Source of the DNA: Cydia pomonella
Lineage: Eukaryota; Arthropoda; Insecta; Lepidoptera; Tortricidae
DNA: 64,000 nt
Direction of reading: 5' to 3'
NCBI RefSeq assembly: GCF_033807575.1
Contig: NC_084704.1
Location: 28,993,968-29,057,967 of the forward strand
Position numbers and translations under genes: made by a program. This document shows, piece by piece, positions 1-10,824 of this stretch. The notes under the pieces were generated by a model. That model saw nothing but the letters and a program-made list of their open reading frames with translations, had not been told where the DNA came from and searched no databases. Position 1 is the first letter of the stretch. Every line of letters begins with the position of its first letter.

Positions 1-924
1 GCGGGTAAAAAGTTATTAAATACCCTTTTACAAGGAAATTAATTTTCATACAATTTTCGTTAACAGCGAGTCCTGTACGTTTTCACGACACTGTCAAACC
101 TTTTTGCAATGGCCTCATTGTAAGTTTGATATATCGATCTCTCATATTAGTATTACAGATAGATTGTTACATTACAGCAATAGGCACAGATATTCCTGAA
201 GGATCCGCCGGGAGGACCCCGTTCTCCGGCATCAATCTTGCCTTGACGAATGCATATCGCCCGCGACCCGGAGTTGTTCGTCATTCGTCATTCGGCTATC
301 GGCCCGTTTGGACCGGGACCGGCGTAAAAATACTCCCCGACGCAACACTTGATTAATGTACGTAAAATACCCTATTAAGCTCATTGATGTTTTGTTATTT
401 GATTTACCTATGAAACGATTATCGAGGTTCGAACAATGCAGTTCAAATAAAAATTGTCCTTAAAAGCCGTTTTAAATCGACTTCAAAAGATGTTTTATTA
501 TAAACGTGTTTTTTTTTGTAAGCACGTTACGTCAGAACTCTGTTTCTGTATGTAGTTCCCATTTTTGCCAAAATCTAGTTCTGATCATAGGAGCCATGAG
601 GAATGGAGGAAGCTTCTCATTATAAAGGCATATAACGATTTTTGTATTTTTGTCAACAACGAACTCTTCAACGACGTGTATTTCACGTTTGGCGATTTGC
701 CCATTTAGTTATATGAACAAAAATGCAAACAAACGGTACAGTACGTACGTATTGATATTAAGTAGTATAAAAAACAGAAAAGATTTTTCGTTAAATAATT
801 ACAATCTCGATATCTGTATCGATTTATAAACAAACGGGAAATTTAAAGTGTAGTGAGTCATATTATATAGTACTAATAATTTTACGGTTATACTGTCTAT
901 TTTTAGTTACTGTCTATAAATTGC
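1..924. other. Non-coding stretch with one CpG-rich block
   Basis: Mostly AT-rich sequence without a recognisable gene. Positions about 190-355 are much richer in G, C and CpG than their surroundings and are preceded by an acceptor-like ATTACAG ending at 177. An open plus frame crosses the block and stops at 356, but I do not recognise the peptide and see no matching donor. It could be a terminal exon or a conserved regulatory block; I cannot tell which. Confidence 0.3.
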
Positions 925-995
925 ACCATCAGCTTTAGACTGCTTACCATTAGGCGTATGCTTGTTTGCCACCGACGTAGTATAAAGAAAATACT
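925..995 (-). repeat. Fragment of the GTCGGTGGCAAACAAGC repeat family
   Basis: Read on the minus strand, this stretch has the ACGTCGGTGGCAAACAAGC core followed by ATACG and TGGTAAGCAGT. The same order of motifs is seen at 9593-9780 and 42805-42995. It is a common lepidopteran interspersed repeat by my recollection; the class is not clear from this fragment. Confidence 0.7.
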
Positions 996-1369
996 TGACA
1001 AGAAACTTTAAAATTATAATAATACAAAAGGAGTTCCTAATGGAAATTGCTGTAAAATACTTGATGTAAACAAACAATAACACACAGGCCTAGAAAAACA
1101 ACGGAGATTACGCGTTTAAGTCGTTATTGACGGCATTTATAGGACAATTGAATGTTAATAATAAAGTGGCAAGAGCTTATTGACGATGAAACATCGAAAA
1201 TTGTAACAGTTAAATGATACTTGAAATTAAATAATGGATCGCAATTTGAATGATGATACCAAATTCGTCCATTTAAAAATAGTTTGTGGATCATACATAC
1301 TTTAAGAGGAGGCTATGCCGACGCAAAATTGTAGTTTTTATGTGAACATTTTACACGTTTTATTAAATA

Positions 1370-1447
1370 TAGGAGGCAAACGAGCAGAAATCGCCTGATG
1401 GTAAGCGATCACCATCGCCCTTGGACTCCGCGGGGCTCCTACTTATT
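1370..1447 (+). repeat. Diverged fragment of the GTCGGTGGCAAACAAGC family
   Basis: AGGAGGCAAACGAGCAGAAA, then CCTGATGGTAAGCGATCACC, then a CCTTGGACTCC stretch, follows the same motif order as the better copies at 9593 and 42805, but with many substitutions and without the 5' part. Confidence 0.55.
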
Positions 1448-1524
1448 TTCAACAACTGACAAAACCCAACTTAAATACCGATTGTACTTGCACTCCTTAT
1501 TTAAGCGGGCTCTCCGATCCCCTT

Positions 1525-1829
1525 TTTTAGGATTCCGTACCCAAAGGGTCAAACGGACCCTATTACTGAGACTTCGCTGTCCGTCCGTCCGTCCGTCTGT
1601 CACCAGGCTGTATCTCATGAACCGTGATAGCTAGACAGTTGTAATTTTCACAGATGATGTATTTCTGTTGCATATAGCGGCAACAGACAACAAATACTAA
1701 AAACAGAATAAAATAAATATTTAAGGTGGGCTCCTATACAACAAACATAATTTTATTGGCATTTTTATAAATAATCCCCCCTTCGAACCCTTCATGCGCG
1801 AGTCCGACTCGCACTTGCCCGGTTTTTCT
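1525..1829 (+). repeat. GTTCCGTA / GAGTCCGACTCGCACTTG repeat, family A
   Basis: The element opens with TTTTTTAGGATTCCGTACCC, continues with a GTCCGTCCGTCCGTCTGTCA tract and a CTGTATCTCATGAACCGTGA block, and closes with GAGTCCGACTCGCACTTG followed by CCGGTTTTT. Near-identical order and spacing recur at 37772-38067 and 56275-56493. Known as a very abundant lepidopteran non-coding repeat; I cannot assign a transposon superfamily. The open frame across it is incidental. Confidence 0.85.
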
Positions 1830-1869
1830 CTTTAGACACAGGGATACATGTGTTTATTTGGCTAACCTA

Positions 1870-2021
1870 TAGAGTCAGATCAAGATAAGTTGGCATCGAT
1901 TTTGATAGCCCAGCCTGTGCAAGTGTTAAGTAAACGTCATAATTTCATAGAAGTTTGACGTTTAAAATAACACTTGCACTGGCTGCCAAAATCGCTGCCA
2001 ACTTATCTTGGTTTGACTCTA
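1870..2021. mobile_element. Foldback MITE with long inverted arms and TA flanks
   Basis: Two arms of about 65-70 bases are inverted copies. The left arm begins GAGTCAGATCAAGATAAGTT and the right arm ends with the complement AACTTATCTTGGTTTGACTC. TA sits at both outer edges (1870-1871 and 2020-2021), fitting a TA target duplication as in Tc1/mariner-type MITEs. It has no coding capacity, and the whole unit would fold into one hairpin. The superfamily is an inference from the TA flanks only. Confidence 0.8.
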
Positions 2022-2794
2022 CCATATCAGAAAAATACGACGCTCTCATATCAGAAAAATATGTATATCGAAAGTTGTTATAAAGTATGTTTGTTTTAAA
2101 GTATGTAATATCGACCAATAATATATCATTAGTTTTTATATAGAGTGGATCGCACCCAATTGGGTAAACACCAGTCACAGACCAACCCCTATAGACTGAG
2201 CACATATAAGATAGCACGCGCGCCGCTCCGATTAGTAGCGCCCAAGTAGTAGTAGCGCGCGTTCATGTTATAATGGTTAATAACTTAATATGGTTGTACT
2301 GAGCGGGAACGAAGTACGCCCGTCTCTTTTCGTCAACTTGAAAATGCAATGTGCTATCCCTTTCACGTAATCGAATAGTGATGTGACGATTATGGTTTCA
2401 TCAGTTGCGGAAAGTTCGTGCTTTCGTTCGTACCGTATTGTGACATTTTAAAAAATATAGTACAAATTTGTGATTCTTTTTTATTTTTAATTGAGAATAA
2501 TTAATATGTAGTTTAGTTATTTAGTTGGTAGTTTATCTTAGTAGAATGATCATTATTGAGATAGTATCAAAATAAGAAATAAATTTTTTAGCAGGCTTTC
2601 TGAGACGGGAACGCCCACGTGACATTCTCCTAGTTGCAAACGTCCAAAGGCTGCGATTGCCACTAAAGTGACGAGGTATAAAAATATATGTATTTTTGAA
2701 ATTCTATTCTGAAGATTCATTTATAAATCTAGAAAATTTGCAGTACGAACCTCTTACGGCCGTATATTAATAATGATTATAATATGTCACAGCG
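2022..2794. other. Non-coding stretch
   Basis: No gene recognised. A short direct duplication of TATCAGAAAAATA occurs at about 2026 and 2048, just outside the foldback MITE. A small CpG-rich patch lies at 2216-2270. The rest is AT-rich without structure that I can support. Confidence 0.4.
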
Positions 2795-3704
2795 ATATTG
2801 CTAATCTCTCGAATAGACTGAGTTCTGCAGCTTTTGCAGTGAGCAAGATCCGTCAGTTAACAGACGTGAAAACAGCTCGATTAGTTTACTTTAGTTACTT
2901 TCATAGCATTATGTCATATGGTATTTTACGGGTAGTGCTTCAGAGATAAATACCATTTTTGTTCTGCAGAAGAGGGCTATTCGTGCAATATATAAAATGT
3001 ACCATAGAGACACACTTAGAGATAAGTTTAAGGACATTAACATAATGATAGTGCACTGTCAATATATTTATGAGAATATTCTGTATGTACATAAAAACAT
3101 TGCCAGTTTTAAGAAAAACTGTGAAATACATAATATTAATACTAGAAATAAGCATAAGCTCGCAGTGCCCTTCACTAGGCTCCATAAAATTAAGAAATCA
3201 TTCATGGGTATTGTAAGATTTTACAATAAACTTCCTAATATTATAACTGAATTGTCTGTTAGTAAATTTAAAAATTATGTAAAACGTAAGCTTATCTCTA
3301 AAGCCTATTATAGCACACAAGACTACATGAATGATGAAACACCGTGGGATTAAGTGTGATTGTAAAGAATGAATTATATATTGTTATGTTATTAATGATG
3401 AAATTGATAATTCAATGTATATATATACCGTATTTTTTGACATTTAGATTTTATTCTAGAAAGGTTCTAGACTAGTATTTTTATACAATTTTGATGTTCG
3501 ACGATCTTTTTGTGAAATTCTTATTATTAAGTTTACCATATCTATAATAGTTCAATGTTTTTTTTAGAACAATAATAACTGCATCAATAAATTGCTCTGA
3601 TATTTAGATTAAGATGATATTTGTAAAATTTGACGATTTAAAAGTGCTTTTTGCTAGGCCTATTTGAATAAAGAATATTTTGACTTTGGCTTGACTTTGA
3701 CTTT
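2795..3704 (+). pseudogene. Jockey/CR1-like non-LTR retrotransposon, 3' end relic
   Basis: Translation gives the C-terminal part of a non-LTR reverse transcriptase ORF2. About 2800-2925 encodes an RLSSAAFAVSKIRQLTDV-like stretch followed by YFHSIMSYGI. After a frame shift near 2930 comes FVLQKRAIRAIY, then a continuous frame to the stop at 3353, with INTRNKHKL, FYNKLP and a terminal YYSTQDYMND..PWD. The 3' untranslated part runs to about 3704 and ends in repeats of TTGACTTTG, the usual tail of these elements. The 5' part is missing, as expected for 5'-truncated LINE copies, and the frame shift makes it non-functional. Clade placement (Jockey versus CR1) is uncertain. Confidence 0.85.
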
Positions 3705-3790
3705 GATACGATACCGATCTGTCAGTGTCAAAAGTGACATTTAGTTAACCAAAAACGTTACTTTTGACACTGACAGATCTATATCGTATC
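3705..3790. mobile_element. Short foldback element abutting the LINE tail
   Basis: The left arm (3705-3738, GATACGATACCGATCTGTCA onward) and right arm (about 3757-3790) are inverted copies with few mismatches over 34 bases, leaving a loop of about 18 bases. It starts exactly where the TTGACTTTG tail of the upstream LINE relic stops. It has no coding capacity. It may be a separate MITE or a hairpin that served as the LINE target. Confidence 0.7.
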
Positions 3791-3841
3791 ATTCCGACAT
3801 CTTATAGGAATTGTTCGAATATGGCCGTTAGTACATTGTAA

Positions 3842-4358
3842 GGTCTAGTTTCACAAGATGGACTTGATGATACACTTCGAAGATGTGTGAGGGCACTCGG
3901 TGTTGGTTTGTTATATGCATATGTTGTGTGGATTATTAGAAACCTCTTGGTGAGCAATTAGATCTCGGGTAAAGAGATGGACCTGATGATGTACTTCGAA
4001 GAAGTGCGAGGGAACTCGGTATTGGTTTGTGCTAGGCATTTGTTGTGTGGTCTTTTTAGAATCCTCTTTAGAAGCAATTAGGTCTCGGGTCACGAGATCG
4101 ATCAGATGATGATCTTCGAAAAAGTACGAGGGAACTCGGTGTTGGTTTGTGACAGGCATATGTTGTGTGGCCTTTTTAGAATCCTCTTGGTGAGCAGTTA
4201 GTTCCCGGGTCACGATATCGACCTAATGATGAACTTTTAAGAAGTGCGAAGGAACTCGGTGTTGGTTTGTGATAGGCATAAGTTGTGTGGCCTTTTTAGA
4301 ATCCTCTTGGTGAGCAGTTAGGTCTCGGGTTGGTTTGTGATATGTATATATTGTGTGA
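3842..4358. repeat. 120-bp tandem repeat array, about 4.3 copies
   Basis: Unit starts (GGTCTCGGGT or variants) lie at 3842, 3961, 4081, 4201 and 4321. Three consecutive spacings are exactly 120 bases, and the last unit has a deletion of about 50 bases. Each unit holds ACTCGGTGTTGGTTTGTG and TGTTGTGTGG blocks. Because 120 is a multiple of three, the minus strand stays open over about 2.5 units (4213-3911), giving a 40-residue periodic peptide with TRDLIA, QEDSKK, MP.TNQ and RVPS.FFE.HH motifs. The frame is closed by TAG in the fourth unit. I do not recognise the peptide; a minisatellite is the simplest reading. Confidence 0.9.
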
Positions 4359-5076
4359 AAATTATACTTTTGAAATAGTGATTGATTACACGTTAAAAAA
4401 AAATTATTTATTGTTTTATTTTTGTAATCAAATGTATGATCACGATTTTCATTATAACAGCAATTATTAGCGAGAGAAATGCAAAAAACGAGTTATATCT
4501 GTCAATTATAATTTTACGACTGAAATGTAAAAAAAATGTTTTACCACTCCCTTTTGGCGCATTTAGAAATGTTTGGGCAGTAAGTGCTAGAAAATGAAGT
4601 TTTTCTAGTTTATTATCAAATAGATAAGTAAGTTAATAGTGTTTCTACTGCATGCTTTGCTAGAACACTCACTAGTGAAATTATCACTAGAGACAGGGGA
4701 GGGTGAGCATATTTTCTTTAATAAAGTGTTCTTTACATCCAGCTCGTTTGCGAACATTTACAATCATTCGAAGGCACTTTTTTTGGCTTACAAAAAGACT
4801 GTGCGCTTCTGAGTTATGTCCCCATAAAACGATGCCATATTTCAGCCACCAGTACGCATAAGCATAATATGCAGATTTGGCGCATTCAGAGTGTGTATTC
4901 GATTTCAGGCTTCAGGATTATTAGGCTTCTATAGGCGGTTTTCTGTGACACCCGTACACCCGGGTAATAGAATCCAACTAGGACCGTTTTGAGAAATGAC
5001 AAATTAGTTAGGTAATAAAAGAAATGCATACACAAACCAGTTTTGCAATTAACTACAGTGCATTATTTTGTTTCAG
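4359..5076. other. Non-coding stretch upstream of the exon candidate
   Basis: AT-rich, with short direct and inverted words only (for example ACTAGTGAAATTATCACTAG near 4672). No promoter element that I would call with confidence. Confidence 0.4.
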
Positions 5077-5215
5077 TTTTAGCACCATGAGGCCGCGTGG
5101 CGAGCTCGGATTCCAGGCCTCGGTTTGAGGATGTGCCTGAGTGGAGCAACTAGCAGGATGGCCGCACAGGCGAGCTCACGCGTTTTCTTGCTGGCGCTTA
5201 TGTTGCTCTGTCGAG
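5077..5215 (+). CDS. Candidate signal-peptide-encoding exon
   Basis: A pyrimidine-rich acceptor (ATTTTGTTTCAG) ends at 5076 and a strong donor (CGAG|GTAAGA) begins at 5216, framing a GC-rich 139-base segment. In-frame ATGs lie at 5131 and 5158; the second has the better context (AGGATGGCC). From 5158 the frame reads MAAQASSRVFLLALMLLCR with the last codon split after its first base (phase 1). A short polar start, a Leu/Ala/Met-rich hydrophobic core of about 10 residues and a small-residue region make a typical eukaryotic signal peptide, so the product would be secreted or membrane-bound. An out-of-frame upstream ATG at 5087 opens a 13-codon uORF. I found no partner exon in the window and do not recognise the gene. 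A decayed copy lies at 5290-5470. It could also be a chance frame in a repeat. Confidence 0.45.
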
Positions 5216-5289
5216 GTAAGACTGGTTCGCATTCTATACCATGGACATCAGTTTTTAGTGCCAGTTCTTCAGCTGGCGTTTATATTACT

Positions 5290-5470
5290 TTGTGTGCTTT
5301 GTGCACCATAATGCCGATGCCATTCTGCGCGTGCAGAGTCCGGACCAAGGTTTGGGGATGCGAGTGGATCAACTAACAGAATAGCCGCGCACACGAGTGA
5401 GTCCAAGTGTTGAGCAAGAGCGTTGTGCTGGCGCTTGCTGTCGAGGTAGGATTTGTACACTTTCTGCATT
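5290..5470 (+). pseudogene. Degenerate tandem copy of the signal-peptide exon
   Basis: This stretch aligns in order with the exon at 5077-5215: GCACCATAATGCC against GCACCATGAGGCC, GGTTTGGGGATG against GGTTTGAGGATG, CAACTAACAGAATAGCCGC against CAACTAGCAGGATGGCCGC, and CTGTCGAGGTAGGAT against CTGTCGAGGTAAGAC. The offset is about 223-230 bases. The acceptor AG is gone, the second ATG has become ATA (5381-5383), and small insertions and deletions break the frame, while the donor GT at 5446 remains. Similarity continues weakly past the donor, so this is a genomic tandem duplication and not a retrocopy. Confidence 0.6.
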
Positions 5471-6492
5471 ATCGATTTTTGGAATCGAGTGACTCGTGTG
5501 AGTGAAATTCACCGCATGACTAAGTACATTTGCTGAGTAATTAGTAGGTACGCCCAAGTCTTTGAACTACCGGTGTTCCTCAGCTTTTGCGTCGGAACCT
5601 TGAGCTTTGTGTAATAGTCTCTGTTTGTATTTATGTTCTTAGAACAAAATCAGTGATGTGCAATAGAACAATGAATGCAACTGCCTATGAGTACTTACTT
5701 AGAGTAGTGAAGGCGGATCTCTCTAACTTGGTTTAAAAACAAATTATAGTAGGTACATGTTTAAATATGTGGATGGATGTGGATTAAATCATTTTTAGGA
5801 TGTACCAATGCATTAAAGTATTGTTGTCAAAAGTAGCATATTAATAAATATTTGTCTTGAGTCTTGACGTTTAGAATACCCTGTTAGAAGTTTCGTTTAA
5901 ACAAATCAAAGTTGTTATAAAACAATCTTTTGTCCAAACGAGTTTTGGTTCTATCGCAGATACATCGAATAAGCGACACAGGACACGACAGTTGACGTGT
6001 CACTGCCTCACCGCTCGTGTTTTATTGACAAAACGAAAATCACGAAATAGAATTTCGACTGCAATTTTATTGAAATTGTCGTTGAACAAGCTTGTACGTA
6101 CCTACATATCAGTTTAGCTAAAATCAATATGCCCCATCGAATTCACTACACAAATGAGTAGGTACCTGATATGGTATAAATTCAGGGAATTTCTAGCGAA
6201 AAATATTGAAGTGCTTGTATAGTCTGTAGTAGTTGCTTAATTGTAAATTTTAACCAAGTAACTTACTTATACTATGTCGTTAATTATATTATGATAATAT
6301 TACTAACCCGTTTTTTAGCCAAAGCAGTTCTTAGTCCTAGTTAGGTCGATAAAATCCAAAAAAGTATCTAAAGGTCTAATTATATATACAACAGTTCGAT
6401 ATGACTACTTGACTAGTCTCGAAATCTTGACATACGATAAACTAGTATTTCGTAGGTTATAGAATAGTGAAACTCGTAACGTTATTTATACA
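5471..6492. other. Non-coding stretch
   Basis: AT-rich sequence with no recognisable gene or long repeat. Open frames are short and low in complexity. Confidence 0.4.
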
Positions 6493-6750
6493 CAGGGTGG
6501 GCAAATAAGGGGTATACACTTTGTTTTCAAGTTTTAACTATATTAAGTGCAAAACATACTTAATATTTTTTTCATAAATATATTATTCAGGGTTGGCAAT
6601 TATATACGGAAAATAATTTCTACCAAATGTATACCTCTAGCAACAAGCAATTAATTCTCATTTTTTTCTAAAATGATACGTGTCTATGCTAAAAAGATGA
6701 TAAAATTTAAACACTTAAAATCGACCATCCTTCTTATTTGCCCACCCTGT
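6493..6750. mobile_element. MITE with CAGGGTGGGCAAATAAG termini
   Basis: CAGGGTGGGCAAATAAG at 6493-6509 is matched by its complement CTTATTTGCCCACCCTG ending at 6749. The 258-base interior is AT-rich and non-coding. I do not see a clean target duplication, so the superfamily is open. Confidence 0.7.
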
Positions 6751-7551
6751 AGCATATAGTTCATCACTCGTGGATGCGTTGAAAATAGTATAACTGTATT
6801 TATTTTAAAGAATGCTCTATTTTTCCGTTGACCGATTATCTATTTTATTCCCGAATAGAAGATAAAATAAAATAAAATACCGGCACGTTTTAGGAAAGCT
6901 TATACGGATAATCATTACCGATGCATTGTGCTTAAAAAAGCCAGTATAAAGACAAAAGCAAACTCGCCTTATAAAGCATTTAGTGCCTCGAATCCTTTGA
7001 TTCGATTCTCTATTTTTGGCATGAAGCCGGACGTTGAAACATGTCTTGATTTTAGAAGCACGCCAAGCAAGCAAATACAAATAGATTATGCTGTATTGAT
7101 CGCTATGTCAGACTATTTCGCAGGGTGAAATTTTCAAACGGTCAGTTTGTTTGCTGGCGTAATTATAGTCTCAATTACCGTTAATATATGGTGGAAAGCA
7201 AACTTGCTCACTGCATTCACCCTTACGGCGGGATAATAACATTTTATTTTTATTAACAGTGCGATAAGATCGATAAAATACCTAGTTGATGTATTTACGG
7301 GAAGATTCAGTTGTATAAATTCGACCACACGATGTCATTCTTGGGTATAATAGTACAATGTTGAAGATGCTATAAAATAAGCTATTAATGGATGTAATTG
7401 TTAAACTCAGGATGACACGTTTTACGACTACTGGGAGGAAATAGATTAATATTTATTTTCTACTCGTCGACTGTAATGGTGTCAACACAACACATACAGT
7501 ATTAAGACATCGATCATCCAAACTGAAATCGTACACTTTTCACTATGGGCA
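6751..7551. other. Non-coding stretch
   Basis: Two overlapping opposite-strand open frames near 6817-7128 have no recognisable motifs and appear to be chance. No structure seen otherwise. Confidence 0.4.
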
Positions 7552-7559
7552 CTAGCAAC

Positions 7560-7764
7560 CAGGGATTTGAACCGGTTTTTTTGCAAAAACATCGAAATAA
7601 CCATATATTTCGGTTTATTTTATACTCTAAATGTAGGACTCAGTTGTGTTTTCAGATAACGACTTTGTATTATTAGATTGCCTAATTATAAATGAAGTAA
7701 TTAACAAAGAACGAAAAAATACCGTTCTCGTTCCCATACAAAAAATACCGGTTTCCGATCCCTG
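7560..7764. mobile_element. hAT-type MITE, 205 bp, with 8-bp target duplication
   Basis: The element begins CAGGGATTTGAACCGG and ends with the complement of CAGGGATCGGAAACCGG. CTAGCAAC stands immediately outside both ends (7552-7559 and 7765-7772), a perfect 8-bp target site duplication. An 8-bp duplication together with a CAG-start terminal repeat is the hAT signature. The interior is AT-rich and has no transposase, so it would depend on an autonomous relative elsewhere. Confidence 0.9.
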
Positions 7765-7772
7765 CTAGCAAC

Positions 7773-8931
7773 ATCCATAGACTACGAAGACCGCTTAGCT
7801 TTGCTTCTTAATCTCCATGGGCTACTGTTGCCAAAATAGTTTTTTTTTAACTTAGCAAGGAGCTAAGTAACAGGGCCTCACGAGAAGCGACCGGCCGGCT
7901 GCAGCATTATGAAGGTAGCGAAGCCCGCGCGGCGTGAATACTTGCGTATCTCGGCTGTATACTTTTAGTTTGCTTACCTATATGTTTTAGTTGAAGTATA
8001 GAAAAAATATTGTATCCATTACTGATATAATCAAGCTTTTCAACCTCGTACTTAGTGTAGTTACTAAGACCACGAAGAAAGCTTCGTGGCCTTAACACGG
8101 TACTCGACTGAAAAGCTCTCCATTGTATCACGGTTGTATACTAATCTAATAATGGTTTTAGGTCTCATCATTTATTTATAACTCTAGAGTGTGTCTTTTC
8201 CTTCAAAAAGGATTAATCATCATCTATGCATATTCACTGTCAATTTGAGACACTAGGTACTCGAAAAGTTTACTTGTTTGACTGTAAAGCTAGATAGTTT
8301 TCTAGTCTTGAAGTACCTACATGTTGCTACATTTTCAAACAGTAACGTGAAAATCAATTTACTTAACTGTAATAGTTTGATATTAGTCCAAACTTACCCA
8401 TCTCAACGGGCCACCCCGAGCGCCTCGCCGTGGCGCTCCTACCGGGGCTCATCACGCCGCGTTTTCCTGCGACGTGACCTGTCCTGCAAAAATTTCGCTG
8501 TAGTTATTCTATTTTACTGGCCGCAACCGGTGTCTGCCAAACTTGAGACGTTTATGGATTTTATTAAGATAATAATTTGAAACATTATAATAATCCCTGT
8601 GTTTACTAAGTATATCTTGTCAATATCATCCTATTAAAAGTATCTATGGAAGACTACTCCGGTTTTTTGACAAACAATCACCCGTTCTTTTATGAGACAA
8701 CAAGGGAATGATTAGCGAAGCTCATCAATTCATTATATTTTCTACTTATAATTCGACCAAATAAAAAACTCTTACTTGTTTTCGATACATTGACTATTAT
8801 ATACTATGACTTCGCGGTAGTTTGTTAAAAAAATGGAAGATAGACGCGCCAAGGTTCCGAGGTTTCGGCCCTTTGTAATTTTGTAAGTAGTTGTTTATAA
8901 CATTAAAAAAAAAGGAAGTAGTGCCCCAGTT
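7773..8931. other. Non-coding stretch with a CpG-rich block
   Basis: A small perfect hairpin lies at 8070-8089 (CCACGAAG, loop AAAG, CTTCGTGG). Positions 8398-8490 form a compact CpG-rich block inside AT-rich DNA; an open plus frame crosses it without recognisable motifs. Otherwise nothing. Confidence 0.4.
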
Positions 8932-9592
8932 AGAATAAGAATAAGAATGATTTATTGCAGTACTGTGTACATTTGTAGATGGTAATCCTGATACAATTTA
9001 TTGGTTCCAACAATTACCCATTTCGGGTATGCAGTACTTAAATAACTTATGAACTAAACTTAAATAGCATGCAAAGATAATTAATTATATACCAATTGAT
9101 GTTCAAAATATTCTTTTAAACTATAAAATAATTTATTAAGTAACCAGTTTTTCAATTTTACCCGGAATCGGTTACCTTCGAGTGCCTTAATATCAGCTGG
9201 AAGGTGATTAAATACCTGAATAGCTGTTACAAAAGTGCTCTTTTTCAATATGGATGTGTTTATTTTTTTAGCATAATATTATATCTATATTGCGTCCTAG
9301 CGTTGCACTTTGTTGAAGAGAGAGCTGTAAAATAATTAGGCTGTTTTTTTACAAATAAACTTACTTCTAGAATATAGATTCCGGTCAGTGTAAGGAAACG
9401 TTTCTCTCGGAAAACGTCTCGAAGTGAATCTCTAAAATTCATTCGATAAATTATTTTTAGGCATCCTTTTTAGAGTATGAATGTTTTATTCACATCCACA
9501 GAATTACCCCAGAAAATAACTCCGTGTGAATACGTGGCAAAGTAATGAAAAAAATTAACGCGGTCAGATATTTTAATGCCTCGGGTACTTTA
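8932..9592 (-). pseudogene. Jockey/CR1-like LINE, 3' end relic
   Basis: On the minus strand, about 9575-9490 encodes RVNFFHYFATYSHGVIFWGN, the conserved FHS.M.YGI.FWGNS region of non-LTR reverse transcriptases. It continues through a frame change into MNFRDSLRDVFREKR and LTLTGIYILEVSLFVKK (9442-9260). A further broken frame carries the F.HLP..IK C-terminal motif near 9200-9170. The 3' end near 8932-8955 is an AATAAGAATAAGAATGATTT-type tail read in reverse. Stops and frame shifts make it dead. The 5' part is absent. Confidence 0.8.
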
Positions 9593-9780
9593 TTATTATT
9601 TTTTTTTATAGAACGTCGGTGGCAAACAAGCATACGGCCCACCTGATGGTAAGCAGTACCCGCGTACATAGGCATGTACGCCTGCAACTCCAGAGAAGTT
9701 ACATGCGCGTTGCCGACTCTAACCCCCTCCCACCCTCGTTGAGCTCTGGACGCAGAAAATTTTCCATTTGAAGAATGACT
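9593..9780 (+). repeat. GTCGGTGGCAAACAAGC family repeat
   Basis: A poly-T tract leads into ATAGAACGTCGGTGGCAAAC, CATACGGCCCACCTGATGG, TAAGCAGT, a GGCATGTACGCCTGCAACTC block and GTTGCCGACTCTAACCCC. The same succession occurs at 42805-42995, and fragments lie at 925, 1370 and 14100. It sits at the 5' side of the reverse-oriented LINE relic. Confidence 0.8.
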
Positions 9781-10824
9781 CGAGGCTTAATATGATGGTA
9801 GGTAGATATTTGATAATTAAAAGTGCCTTTCCTTGTTATCAATATAAGAAGCAAATGCACTTTTCATTGTTATTTTTGTTTTTGGATCAAATAATTGGCT
9901 TTGCATTTCATTCAGTCACTTACGAGGAAAACTGAATTCCTCCTATTGTAATTGTCCTTTTCGTCGCAGAAAAAACGAATTAAAATCGCATTAGGCAATC
10001 CAGTTCCCGCCTAACTTTTCCAGTCTCTGTGCAGAGTCCCGGTGTATCGGAATAAATGACCCAAACTTGGTTTATTTATACACAGCCTTACTGAATATTT
10101 ATGTTCGCTCCGAATTTCACGTTTTAGTCACTTCGAATATAAGTTTGACAAAGTAGAAAATTTCTTAATTTCTGTTCGAATTTTAAGAAAAACACAAGGG
10201 AAGTTTATATTCGAGACATTTGAATTTTGATTAGGTGCCTAAAATGACAGCTGTATGGAGATTTAGACGAGTTTTTAATTTGCGTGGGGTTTGTTTTTAC
10301 AGGCATTTAGGTTTGTATAAGCGATACCTTCTGCTCCCAATTAGTTCATAAGGTAGTCAATCCATTTTTGGTTCTTGTTAAAAAGATACCTAATTAGGTA
10401 CTAGCATCAGGAATTTAAAATAAATCCATGAAATTATAAAACATTTTGAATTGCTGAATGAGCTATTCTTACTATTTAAAGAATTAAAATGCGACAATTT
10501 TATTATAGTACAATCGGTGAAGCACATATTACTGATACTGGTCTACGAATGATGGGAAAAAGCCAAACGATAATACAAAGACTGAATATTATTGAATTTT
10601 TAAAAACTGCTACGCTTAAAATCTGAATACGCGATTTTTATCACGGATAAATTAATAGCATTCGTATATGTAATATTCTGTATTTTATTTCTTTTAATTA
10701 TATAATTTATATAATGTTCTGTATGAAGCGCTGGTGGCCTTGCGAAACTGAAATATATAGAAATATAGATGTTATTTATTACATTTAATTTAGTTAGTTT
10801 ATGTTACCTGTAATCTCTGTGGTC
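9781..10824. other. Non-coding stretch
   Basis: AT-rich, no gene recognised. At 10725-10740 there are 16 bases identical to the head of the SINE at 13702 (GAAGCGCTGGTGGCCT), followed by weak similarity; this is at most a small relic. Confidence 0.4.

Noticed and set aside
10725..10755. Possible additional SINE head
   Set aside because: Only 16 bases match exactly and the B box is absent, so it is at most a tiny relic.
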